A program made the translations under genes and the position numbers. Shown here piece by piece: positions 10,615-17,142 of a stretch of 64,000 nt of DNA. The stretch is taken from positions 496,001-560,000 of the forward strand of contig NZ_LS483446.1 of the NCBI RefSeq assembly GCF_900476215.1, written 5' to 3'. Below the pieces are notes generated by a model. It worked only from the letters and a program-made list of their open reading frames with translations. It searched no databases and had not been told where the DNA came from. The DNA comes from Helicobacter mustelae (GTDB taxonomy: Bacteria > Campylobacterota > Campylobacteria > Campylobacterales > Helicobacteraceae). The stretch's first letter is position 1; each line of letters opens with the position of its first letter.

Positions 10615-11124
10615 ATGAAGAAAGTCTTTTTTTTAATTTTTTTGGTGTTATTTGTCGTTGGTTGTGCAAAAAAGGAGGTTGCTATCGATGAAGCACCTAA
10701 GGTGCAGCAGGAGGAGGAGCCTGTACAAGAAAATGTAGCAAAAGCTCCTGAACCCAAGAAAAAAGATATATTGCAGGATGGCACCGTGGTGGGAAGTGTT
10801 TATTTTGCTTATGACCAGTATAACATTCCTCCAAGTATGTCCGACGTTATTGATAGCAGCGTGGAAAAAATCAATGAAAATCCTGATATGAATGTGGTTG
10901 TTGAGGGGAATACCGATGAATTTGGGAGTGATGAATATAATTTCGCATTGAGTAACAAAAGAGCGATGGCTGTGCAAAGTGCACTAATCACAAGAGGGAT
11001 TAGTAAAAATAAAATCTCTATTCTGTCTCTAGGCAAAACAAAACCTGTTTGCACAGAAAAGCGTGAGGAATGCTATCAAAAAAATCGCAGAGGAGATATC
11101 AGATTGATTAAGGCGAATAAATAA
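10615..11124 (+). CDS. pal: Peptidoglycan-associated lipoprotein Pal (Omp18-like)
   Basis: 169-residue lipoprotein. The signal peptide ends in the lipobox VVGC with the lipidated cysteine at about residue 18, followed by an acidic, proline-containing linker. The OmpA-like peptidoglycan-binding domain spans roughly 65-169, with EGNTDEFGSDEYNFALSNKR providing the diaminopimelate-binding residues and the C-terminal NRRGDIRL. Part of the Tol-Pal complex. A 90-base gap separates it from tolB. Confidence 0.96.
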   Translation: MKKVFFLIFLVLFVVGCAKKEVAIDEAPKVQQEEEPVQENVAKAPEPKKKDILQDGTVVGSVYFAYDQYNIPPSMSDVIDSSVEKINENPDMNVVVEGNTDEFGSDEYNFALSNKRAMAVQSALITRGISKNKISILSLGKTKPVCTEKREECYQKNRRGDIRLIKANK

Positions 11125-11127
11125 GCT

Positions 11128-12096
11128 ATGAATTTGATGAAAATGTGTGGCAAGCTACAAAAGGATATTTTGATTCTGGCTCTCATCAATGGCTTTTTGT
11201 TTGCTGAGCCATCAGCGTTTGAGTTGCAAAGTGGAGCGACCAAAAAAGATATCTCTAGTCTGCAATCTAGCAGCAAAAATCTCCAGACCATTACTACAGA
11301 TGTGCAGGCCCGCCTAGGCAATGTTGAACAGATACAAGATGGACTTAAAAGCTTGCTAGAGGGACAAAATCTCAAGATTAAACAGCTCTCTGATGACAAT
11401 GGAGTTTTAAAAGACCAACTCAGTACGCTCCAGGCGCAGATGGAATTGCAAAAGGAGCAGAACAAAGAAAATTCTGAAGTCATGGATTTATTAAAGGTGC
11501 AGATCCTCTCTCAGCAAGACGAGATTAGAAAGCTTCAGGAATCTTTGAAAGATATCAATGATGTTATGGTCAAAAATAATGAAATGCTCTTACAGCAGCT
11601 TGATATTTTGTCTAAAAATATTGCCAAGGATAGGAAGATCTTGGAGGATAAGAGCAATACCATTGATGGCACTGGAGTTTCTCAAGAAGGTGTTTCTCAA
11701 GAAGAGGAAGAGGAGGCGTTGCAAAAAGACCCTGTCATGGTGTTTCAGGATGCCAAGTCTTCTCTGCGTTCTAAAAATTATGACCAAGCGCGCAAGAGCC
11801 TTGAGATTTTGGTGAAGAAAAAATACAAACTTGCTGAGGTTTATTTTATGCTGGGGGATATTTCTTATTCCAAGAAAGAATATCAAACTGCGGTGTCCTA
11901 TTATAAAAAGAGTTTTACGCTGGATGAAGGTGCCAATTATATGCCAGTGCTTCTGTGGCGCACGGCATGGTCTTTTCGTTACCTGAAAGATGCAAAAAAT
12001 TACGATCGTTTTACAGAGATTTTGGTTAAACATTATCCCAACAGTGAGCAGGCCCAAAAGATCTTGGAAATGAGAGAAAAAAAGAATAAAGGATGA
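11128..12096 (+). CDS. cpoB: CpoB/YbgF-like periplasmic TPR protein
   Basis: 322 residues. A hydrophobic N-terminus (about residues 12-28) probably acts as a signal peptide. Residues 35-185 form coiled coil rich in Q, L, K and E, and the last ~120 residues contain tetratricopeptide repeats (SSLRSKNYDQARKSLEIL; VYFMLGDISYSKKEY; AVSYYKKSFTLDEG). Position after pal matches ybgF/cpoB, whose product coordinates Tol-Pal with peptidoglycan synthesis. The coiled coil is longer than in enterobacterial CpoB. Confidence 0.85.
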   Translation: MNLMKMCGKLQKDILILALINGFLFAEPSAFELQSGATKKDISSLQSSSKNLQTITTDVQARLGNVEQIQDGLKSLLEGQNLKIKQLSDDNGVLKDQLSTLQAQMELQKEQNKENSEVMDLLKVQILSQQDEIRKLQESLKDINDVMVKNNEMLLQQLDILSKNIAKDRKILEDKSNTIDGTGVSQEGVSQEEEEEALQKDPVMVFQDAKSSLRSKNYDQARKSLEILVKKKYKLAEVYFMLGDISYSKKEYQTAVSYYKKSFTLDEGANYMPVLLWRTAWSFRYLKDAKNYDRFTEILVKHYPNSEQAQKILEMREKKNKG

Positions 12097-12099
12097 AAT

Positions 12100-12645
12100 A
12101 TGAGCCAAATTAAACCAAACAAGGTTGTGACAATTGAGTATAGCGTCAGAGATAAGGAGAGTCAAAATCTCATCGATACCAATGTGGATTCAAAGCCTCT
12201 GGAATTTCTCATGGGTGCTAGTCAGGTGATTATTGGGCTTGAGAATGCGCTATCTGGTAAAAATAAGGGCGATGAGCTCAAGGCAGAAATCGCACCAGAG
12301 GATGCCTATGGGGTTTATCGCGTGGATTTTTTGCAAGAGGTGCCAAGAGAGCAGTTTGAGGGTATCGAACTGCAAGAGGGCATGACTCTCTTTGGACAGG
12401 GTGAGCATGGAGAGACTGTTCAAGTCACTGTTAGGGATTTTAATGACAAAATCGTGATGATTGATTACAATCATCCTTTGGCCGGCAAGACGCTTTTGTT
12501 TGATGTGAAGGTGCTAGATGTGCGCGAACCCACAGAACAGGAGATTCTCAATGGTGGAGTAGGTGGAGGCTGTGGTTGTCATGGAGGAGGGCATGGTCAT
12601 GGAGATGGTGAGTGCTGCGGTGGTGGGGGTTGTGGTTGTCATTGA
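12100..12645 (+). CDS. slyD: FKBP-type peptidyl-prolyl isomerase SlyD with Cys/His metal-binding tail
   Basis: 181 residues. The N-terminal FKBP domain (NKVVTIEYSVRD; EFLMGASQVIIGLENAL) with an inserted IF chaperone domain is followed by a short C-terminal tail of about 30 residues rich in glycine, cysteine and histidine (GGCGCHGGGHGHGDG then two further Cys-rich groups). SlyD folds proteins and delivers nickel to hydrogenase and, in gastric Helicobacter, interacts with nickel enzyme maturation. The tail has at least 7 Cys and 5 His. ATG 12100 follows cpoB by 3 bases. Confidence 0.95.
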   Translation: MSQIKPNKVVTIEYSVRDKESQNLIDTNVDSKPLEFLMGASQVIIGLENALSGKNKGDELKAEIAPEDAYGVYRVDFLQEVPREQFEGIELQEGMTLFGQGEHGETVQVTVRDFNDKIVMIDYNHPLAGKTLLFDVKVLDVREPTEQEILNGGVGGGCGCHGGGHGHGDGECCGGGGCGCH

Positions 12646-12670
12646 ATAGGATCGCTAATCAAGTTGGTTT

Positions 12671-12832
12671 TTAGATCCGGTTGATAAATCCACCTCGATG
12701 AGCTTGGTTGATGCAGTCATTGTAAAACCTTGGTTTGTTCGTGATTCTGGTGGGAGCTTTCAGCCAAGCTGCAAAATCTATTCCCTTGAGATTTTTCTTC
12801 TTTGCGACCTCGCAGTGTTTTTGTTGGTTCAT
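12671..12832 (-). CDS. Small unrecognised reading frame (53 residues)
   Basis: ATG at 12832 to TAA at 12671-12673 on the minus strand. The frame is bounded upstream by an in-frame TAG, so it cannot be longer at the N-terminus. The product is basic (many K, R, N) with an aromatic WLK and RFYND segment and no membrane helix. I do not recognise it. It lies in a 625-base tract between the convergent slyD and hisA genes. Amino acid composition looks protein-like, but no strong ribosome binding site is visible, so it may be a remnant of a decayed gene. Confidence 0.3.
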   Translation of the reverse strand: MNQQKHCEVAKKKNLKGIDFAAWLKAPTRITNKPRFYNDCINQAHRGGFINRI

Positions 12833-13120
12833 TCTATCTGACTAATTCTGCTCGAGTTTATTGCTTTTTTCTGATTTTTTAATGATTCTTCTCTTGCGGA
12901 TTTTGTTTGTGGGTTTTCTGATCTAATGGTGATCTCAAGGATCTTGATAGTGATTTTTATGGTTTTTTTCGCTTTTTCTAGATTTTTGACTTTTATCGCA
13001 GATTTTTATTCTTGAATTTTTTGTTTCCATCATTCTTTGTGTTATTTATGCATTTTTTGATTTCTCCTACCCTTGATTCCCCCCCCCATTGTCTTGCGTG
13101 GCATTGAAGTGAATTTTTGG
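12833..13120. other. T-rich intergenic tract with a C9 run; probably decayed
   Basis: Between the two small minus-strand frames. The plus strand is strongly T-rich (A-rich on minus) and carries a run of nine C at 13079-13087. Read on the minus strand, the DNA after the 50-residue frame continues as short open stretches interrupted by stops, as expected of an eroded gene. No promoter or terminator was convincing. Confidence 0.4.
13079..13087. repeat. Homopolymer C9 (G9 on minus strand)
   Basis: Second nine-base tract 97 bases from the first, downstream of the stop codon of the small frame in the present configuration. Confidence 0.6.
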
Positions 13121-13273
13121 CTACTTCCCTCTTGATAGATTCCCTGCTAATTCTTCTGGTGGTGGTTTTGGAGATGGGGGGGGGATTTGTCTTTCTTTGC
13201 TTGGAGTGGCTACTTGTTGAATTTCTTTCATAAATCCATCTAAATTCAAGTTAAGGTTCATTCCTTGACTCAT
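13121..13273 (-). CDS. Short hisA-coupled reading frame containing a C9 tract (50 residues)
   Basis: The ATG at 13273-13271 overlaps the hisA stop in an ATGA arrangement, which argues that the start is real and translationally coupled. The frame reads through nine consecutive C (plus-strand G9 at 13176-13184), giving a proline-rich middle (IPPPSPKPPPEEL), and stops at TAG 13121-13123. The N-terminus is hydrophilic with NLNLNLDG. I do not recognise the family. One base more in the tract would shift to a frame that runs much further downstream; one base fewer ends soon. It may be a phase-variable or a truncated gene. Confidence 0.4.
   Translation of the reverse strand: MSQGMNLNLNLDGFMKEIQQVATPSKERQIPPPSPKPPPEELAGNLSRGK
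13176..13184. repeat. Homopolymer G9 (C9 on the coding strand)
   Basis: Nine identical bases inside the small frame that follows hisA. Such tracts change length by slipped-strand mispairing and switch genes in Helicobacter and Campylobacter. Confidence 0.6.
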
Positions 13274-13992
13274 TGAATTTCTTGCAGAAGCCCTTCTAGG
13301 TCGATTTGCTTTTCATAGAATGCCTTGCCTATGATGACTCCACCCTGGAGATTTTCTCGCAAAAAACATTCTTTTAACATTTGCAGATCTTTTTTTGCGC
13401 TAAATCCTCCACTGGCGATGCAATATTTCCCACTGGCCCTGGCAATCTCCATGCTAAAGGGGATGTTGATGCCACTTAGAGCTCCATCCCTGGAGATATC
13501 TGTGCAAATGACTGCCTCTACTTTGGAATGAGAGAATTTCTTTGCAAATTCTGTGGCGCTAATATTTTGTACCTCTTCCCAGCCATGAATGGCGACCTTG
13601 CCCTCTTTGGCATCGATGCCAATGGCGATGGGATAGCGCTCTGCCATCTGGATGGAAAAATCAGGATCTTGCAATGCAATGGAGCCAAGGATGATGCGAG
13701 AGACGCCAAGATTTAGATAAGCCTTGATGCTCTCCTCATTTCTCACCCCTCCACCGATTTGGATTTTGATGCGAGTTTGTGTGGCAATTTTTTTGATGAC
13801 TTCAAAATTCTGCGGGCTACCGCAAAATGCACCATTGAGATCCACGATATGCAGCCACCGCGCTCCGATTTTTTCAAAATATTTGGCAAACTCGTAGGGA
13901 TCTCCATAAATGGTAGCACTTTGCATAGCTCCCTTGTAGAGGCGTACAGCATGACCATCTTTGAGATCAATGGCAGGAAAAATTTCAAACAT
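13270..13992 (-). CDS. hisA: Phosphoribosyl-formimino AICAR ribotide isomerase HisA
   Basis: Histidine biosynthesis enzyme that isomerises ProFAR to PRFAR. 240 residues, the usual length, with the TIM-barrel start EIFPAIDLKDG carrying the first catalytic aspartate, IQIGGGVRN, GIDAKEG with the second aspartate, and the phosphate-binding IASGGFS near the C-terminus. I place the start at ATG 13992, after AAGGGGAAGGG; upstream in-frame codons extend the frame but lack homology. The other his genes are not adjacent, and H. pylori lacks this pathway, so its presence separates this organism from H. pylori. Confidence 0.94.
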   Translation of the reverse strand: MFEIFPAIDLKDGHAVRLYKGAMQSATIYGDPYEFAKYFEKIGARWLHIVDLNGAFCGSPQNFEVIKKIATQTRIKIQIGGGVRNEESIKAYLNLGVSRIILGSIALQDPDFSIQMAERYPIAIGIDAKEGKVAIHGWEEVQNISATEFAKKFSHSKVEAVICTDISRDGALSGINIPFSMEIARASGKYCIASGGFSAKKDLQMLKECFLRENLQGGVIIGKAFYEKQIDLEGLLQEIQ

Positions 13993-14089
13993 CCCTTCCC
14001 CTTTTTTTGCTAGATGGGGCCCATTATAATCAAAAAAATGAAATTTTGATAAAATACTAAAAAGTGTCAAAACTTGGGCTGGAAGGGTC

Positions 14090-15775
14090 ATGCAGGAGCA
14101 AGGGCTAAAAAAACTCGTTGATTGTTTTGGGTATCTCAAGCGCTATTACACCGATATTTTTGATGCATTGCACGCGATGCTTGAGTTGCTTTTGCTGCAA
14201 AAAAAATACCAAATCTTTGATGGTGTGCCAAAGGAGTCTTTGATACGCCAAAAAATCAAAGATCTCGCTTTGCAGGATTCTTTAATCTTGCAGGCAAATT
14301 TTAAACTCTGCAGACTAGAGAAATATTTTGCAGATATGGTGGTGGATCTAGAGATTGTAGAAGAGTTTTTCTTCATTATTACCCAGCAAAAAACCTCCAA
14401 TAAGCTATATTATTACTCCACTCCCTTGCAGGTTAATCGCCTGCTTATAGGGCTTTTACAGATTGAAGAAGATGATAAAATCTATAATCCCTGTTATGGT
14501 ATGGGGAGCATTTTTTTGAGCCTTGTGCAGATGCAAAAAAATATAGAGCTCTATGGCGAAGAGCTAGATCCTAGGCTTTCTCAGATTGCATTTTTGATTT
14601 TGCAAATCTGTGAGATCCCAACTCATGGCCTTTATGTCAATGATCTACTCAAATCCCCGCGTTTTGTGGATGGTGATCAATTCCAAATTTTTGACAAGGT
14701 GCTTTGCAATCCACCCTTGTATGCGCATCTTGGCATTGATTTTCTCAAAAAAGACCAGCGATTTCATCCCATCGGTGCTATTGCTAAGCATTATCCCGAG
14801 CTGATTTTTTTAATTCATTCTCTCTCCCATCTCAAAAAATGTGGTGTCTTCATCGTGCGCAATCAAGTGCTGCAAAAAAATGCTTCAGAGGCCAAGGTGC
14901 GCTCACGCCTTTGTAAGCAGAGAATGATAAGATCTATCATTGAGCTGCCAAAAAATATTTTTCCTCATCAAAATAATGATTTTTCCATCGTTGTGATCAT
15001 GCCAAATAGCGAGGAGATTTTGCATATCAATGCTAGTGATGAGTTTTTCTATGAGCGAGAGGGGAAATATAATCGGCTCAAAAATATTGAGGTGATTTTG
15101 GAAATTTTCTTCCAGCAAAAAGAGGGCAAATATAGCAAGATTACAAAAACCGCAATGATAGAAAATGGGGATTTGCGTGCAAGTCACTTCATCTCCAAAA
15201 AAGAGCCTCACCAGGGAAATCGTTTGCGCGATATTGGTTTTGAGGTGATGCGCGGCCAGCGGGTGTATGGAGGCAAGAGTGATGAGGAGATTTGCTTTTT
15301 TGATGTGGGGATTGCAGACTTTGCACCACTGGGATTTTGCTCTGTGTTTGAAAATAAAAAGTATCGTGGCGACCCCAAAAAAATCAAAAAATACCAGCTC
15401 AAGCCCTATGACATCTTGCTATCTTTGCGTGGCGCAACACCCAAAGTCACTATACTTGGCGAGATTTATCAGATTTGCGTGGCAAATGTAGGCGTGGTGA
15501 TTCTGCGTCATAAAAATAAGCAAAGAGCTCTGGCACTGTATTGTTATTTATTTTTGTTTGAGGGTGCACAAAGACTTAGGGAAATCTATGAAAAAAGCAG
15601 CGATGGGGTTTTGGATCTCCAAAGCTTGCTAGATTTTACCCTGCCAAAAGATTATGAGAGCATCGCGGAGAAAAATCTGCCAAAAATTTTAGATTTTGCA
15701 GAGCAATTCCAAGATCTAGAGCAAAGGATTCATGCATTGAGGCAGCAAAAAATTTCAACCCAGGAGGCAGAATGA
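14090..15775 (+). CDS. N6-adenine DNA methyltransferase-like protein with C-terminal specificity-like region
   Basis: 561 residues. The middle resembles type I HsdM/N6 methylases: PLQVNRLLIGLL, a degenerate AdoMet motif I (NPCYGMGSIF instead of DPACGSGGF), YGEELDPR, and motif IV as NPPL near residue 209. Residues ~375-561 resemble a half HsdS target-recognition region ending in a helix (LPKILDFAEQFQDLEQRI). No nuclease domain is visible. GGAAGG precedes ATG 14090. It overlaps the acetyltransferase by 4 bases and sits upstream of flgM-flgK. C. jejuni also has a methyltransferase gene near its flgM/flgK locus (from memory). Activity is uncertain because motif I is unusual. Confidence 0.75.
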   Translation: MQEQGLKKLVDCFGYLKRYYTDIFDALHAMLELLLLQKKYQIFDGVPKESLIRQKIKDLALQDSLILQANFKLCRLEKYFADMVVDLEIVEEFFFIITQQKTSNKLYYYSTPLQVNRLLIGLLQIEEDDKIYNPCYGMGSIFLSLVQMQKNIELYGEELDPRLSQIAFLILQICEIPTHGLYVNDLLKSPRFVDGDQFQIFDKVLCNPPLYAHLGIDFLKKDQRFHPIGAIAKHYPELIFLIHSLSHLKKCGVFIVRNQVLQKNASEAKVRSRLCKQRMIRSIIELPKNIFPHQNNDFSIVVIMPNSEEILHINASDEFFYEREGKYNRLKNIEVILEIFFQQKEGKYSKITKTAMIENGDLRASHFISKKEPHQGNRLRDIGFEVMRGQRVYGGKSDEEICFFDVGIADFAPLGFCSVFENKKYRGDPKKIKKYQLKPYDILLSLRGATPKVTILGEIYQICVANVGVVILRHKNKQRALALYCYLFLFEGAQRLREIYEKSSDGVLDLQSLLDFTLPKDYESIAEKNLPKILDFAEQFQDLEQRIHALRQQKISTQEAE

Positions 15776-16236
15776 GGGTCATAGAATCTGGTTTGTGCGA
15801 TGTGAGGGCAGAGGAAAGTGTCACAGTGATGATGCCAAGCAATCTCTATGGATGCAGATTGATGGAAGATGTGTTCATCGGGCCTTTTGTGGAGGTGCAG
15901 TGTGATGTGGTTATTGGTGCGCGCACAAGGGTGCAGAGCCATAGTTTTATTTGTTCTTTGGTGGAGATTGGGGAGGATTGTTTCATTGGGCATGGAGTGA
16001 TGTTTATTAATGATACTTTTTTGGGAGGAAGGCTTGCTAAAGAGAATAAGGAATGGAAAAAAACCCGCATTGGCAATCGTGTTTTGATAGGAAGTAATGC
16101 TACAATATTGCCAGTGTATATTTGTGATGATGTGGCAATCGGTGCTGGTAGTGTAGTGGTCAAAGATATCACAGAGAGTGGGATTTATGCAGGGAATCCC
16201 GCAAGGAAAATAAAGGATATTTGTGAAAAAAATTGA
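15772..16236 (+). CDS. Left-handed beta-helix acyltransferase (WbpD/WlbB-like)
   Basis: 154 residues built of hexapeptide repeats ([LIV]GxxxX), for example MEDVFIGPFVEVQCDVVIG and TRIGNRVLIGSNATILP, with the loop IGHGVMFIND containing the catalytic-type histidine and the C-terminal signature GNPARKI. These trimeric enzymes N- or O-acetylate nucleotide sugars for O-antigen or protein glycans. Starts inside the preceding stop (ATGA). The link with a methyltransferase and flagellar genes suggests a role in glycosylation of surface structures, but that is inference. Confidence 0.8.
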   Translation: MRVIESGLCDVRAEESVTVMMPSNLYGCRLMEDVFIGPFVEVQCDVVIGARTRVQSHSFICSLVEIGEDCFIGHGVMFINDTFLGGRLAKENKEWKKTRIGNRVLIGSNATILPVYICDDVAIGAGSVVVKDITESGIYAGNPARKIKDICEKN

Positions 16237-16414
16237 TTTTAAGCTTTGGTTGTTTCCTAGCATCTGCTTTTTGTTTTTTATCTATGGAATGGCTTTTTTG
16301 TTTGTCTACACTTATAACGACGGCTTCGGGCGGCATTTGCTGGTGGAAAATAAAGCATCCAAACCCTTGGATGGTGATGCGATTCGCAATGAACTCAAGA
16401 AGATCGCAGAATGA
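16223..16414 (+). CDS. Small single-pass membrane protein
   Basis: 63 residues starting at GTG 16223 inside the end of the acetyltransferase frame. It has one hydrophobic helix at about residues 8-31 (KLWLFPSICFLFFIYGMAF...) followed by a charged tail of about 30 residues. I do not recognise the family. Its overlap with the upstream gene and its position before flgM suggest the same transcript. Could be a small flagellar or envelope accessory protein. Confidence 0.6.
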   Translation: MKKIDFKLWLFPSICFLFFIYGMAFLFVYTYNDGFGRHLLVENKASKPLDGDAIRNELKKIAE

Positions 16415-16441
16415 TAAAAAATTTTGTTTTTTTACCGATCC
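16415..16441 (+). promoter_or_regulatory. Candidate sigma-28 (FliA) promoter of flgM
   Basis: TAAA (16415-16418), a 16-base T-rich spacer and CCGATCC (16435-16441) approximate the flagellar sigma-28 consensus TAAA-N15-GCCGATAA. It lies 34 bases before the flgM ATG. Autoregulated late expression of FlgM by FliA is standard in flagellar systems. Confidence 0.55.
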
Positions 16442-16467
16442 TTAGAGGAAATTATGAATTTCTAAGG
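16440..16467 (+). promoter_or_regulatory. Leader hairpin overlapping the flgM ribosome binding site
   Basis: CCTTAGA (16440-16446) pairs with TCTAAGG (16461-16467) around a 14-base loop. The right arm covers the first four bases of the AAGGAG ribosome binding site (16464-16469). A transcript starting at the predicted FliA promoter (about 16447) would lack the left arm. Confidence 0.45.
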
Positions 16468-16474
16468 AGTAAAG

Positions 16475-16675
16475 ATGCTAAATATCATCGGGAAGAACCC
16501 CATGGTTGCGAATGTTGATAGCAAGATCCATAAAGTAGGAGATCAAAAAGTCCAAGCAGAAAAAATCCAAAGCGACAAAGTAGAAAAAATCAGTCAAGCG
16601 GTCAAAAGTGGAGGCTATAAAGTTGATTTGCAGGCAACTTCTGAAAAAATGGCACTAAATTTGCTTGGTCTATAA
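16475..16675 (+). CDS. flgM: Anti-sigma-28 factor FlgM
   Basis: 66 residues, hydrophilic, as in Helicobacter and Campylobacter FlgM, which binds FliA and holds back late flagellar genes. Recognisable features are the polar N-terminus and the C-terminal sigma-binding region (EKISQAVKSGGYKVD...SEKMALNLL). AAGGAG at 16464-16469 gives the start. Directly upstream of the flgN-like gene and flgK, the same order as in H. pylori and C. jejuni. Short FlgM proteins are hard to identify by sequence alone, so the context carries weight. Confidence 0.85.
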   Translation: MLNIIGKNPMVANVDSKIHKVGDQKVQAEKIQSDKVEKISQAVKSGGYKVDLQATSEKMALNLLGL

Positions 16676-16711
16676 AAACCCCTTGGGGTATTTATAGAAT
16701 TAGGACGTAAG

Positions 16712-17140
16712 ATGTTGTATAAATATTTACGAGGCGCTATCAGCGACCTTGATGCTTTGATTTCTTTGACAGAGTGCGATATCCAGGATATCCAAGAGGC
16801 TAATCACGATGCGGTTTTTGCGCGGAATTTGGAAAAGCAGCCTCTTATCCTATCCTTTGAAAACAAAAAAAATATGGCACAGCAAGAAATTCTCAATCTC
16901 AGGGACAGTGATTCACAGAAAAGTCTTGCCGAGCTCCTAGATGATGAGGTCAACATTCTGCTAGAGCAAATGAAACAAAAGTTGCAAAATCTCAAAAATC
17001 TCAATACCAATTATGCGCGTATGGTTTTTGCTGTTTCAGAATTCTATTCTTCCCTTTTACATCAGATCGTCCCCCATGAGGTGAATGGTTATAGCGGCCC
17101 TCGAACTGCTCAAAGCACATTTTTGAAGATCAGGGTATAG
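16712..17140 (+). CDS. flgN: FlgN-like flagellar chaperone
   Basis: 142 residues, predicted almost entirely helical with leucine and glutamine-rich heptads (LIEQ/LLEQMKQKLQNLKNLN), typical of FlgN chaperones that escort hook-filament junction proteins FlgK and FlgL to the export gate. Sequence similarity across the family is very low; the call is based on size, helical character and position between flgM and flgK (as in H. pylori HP1120). Two bases separate its stop from the flgK start. Confidence 0.75.
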   Translation: MLYKYLRGAISDLDALISLTECDIQDIQEANHDAVFARNLEKQPLILSFENKKNMAQQEILNLRDSDSQKSLAELLDDEVNILLEQMKQKLQNLKNLNTNYARMVFAVSEFYSSLLHQIVPHEVNGYSGPRTAQSTFLKIRV

Positions 17141-17142
17141 AG

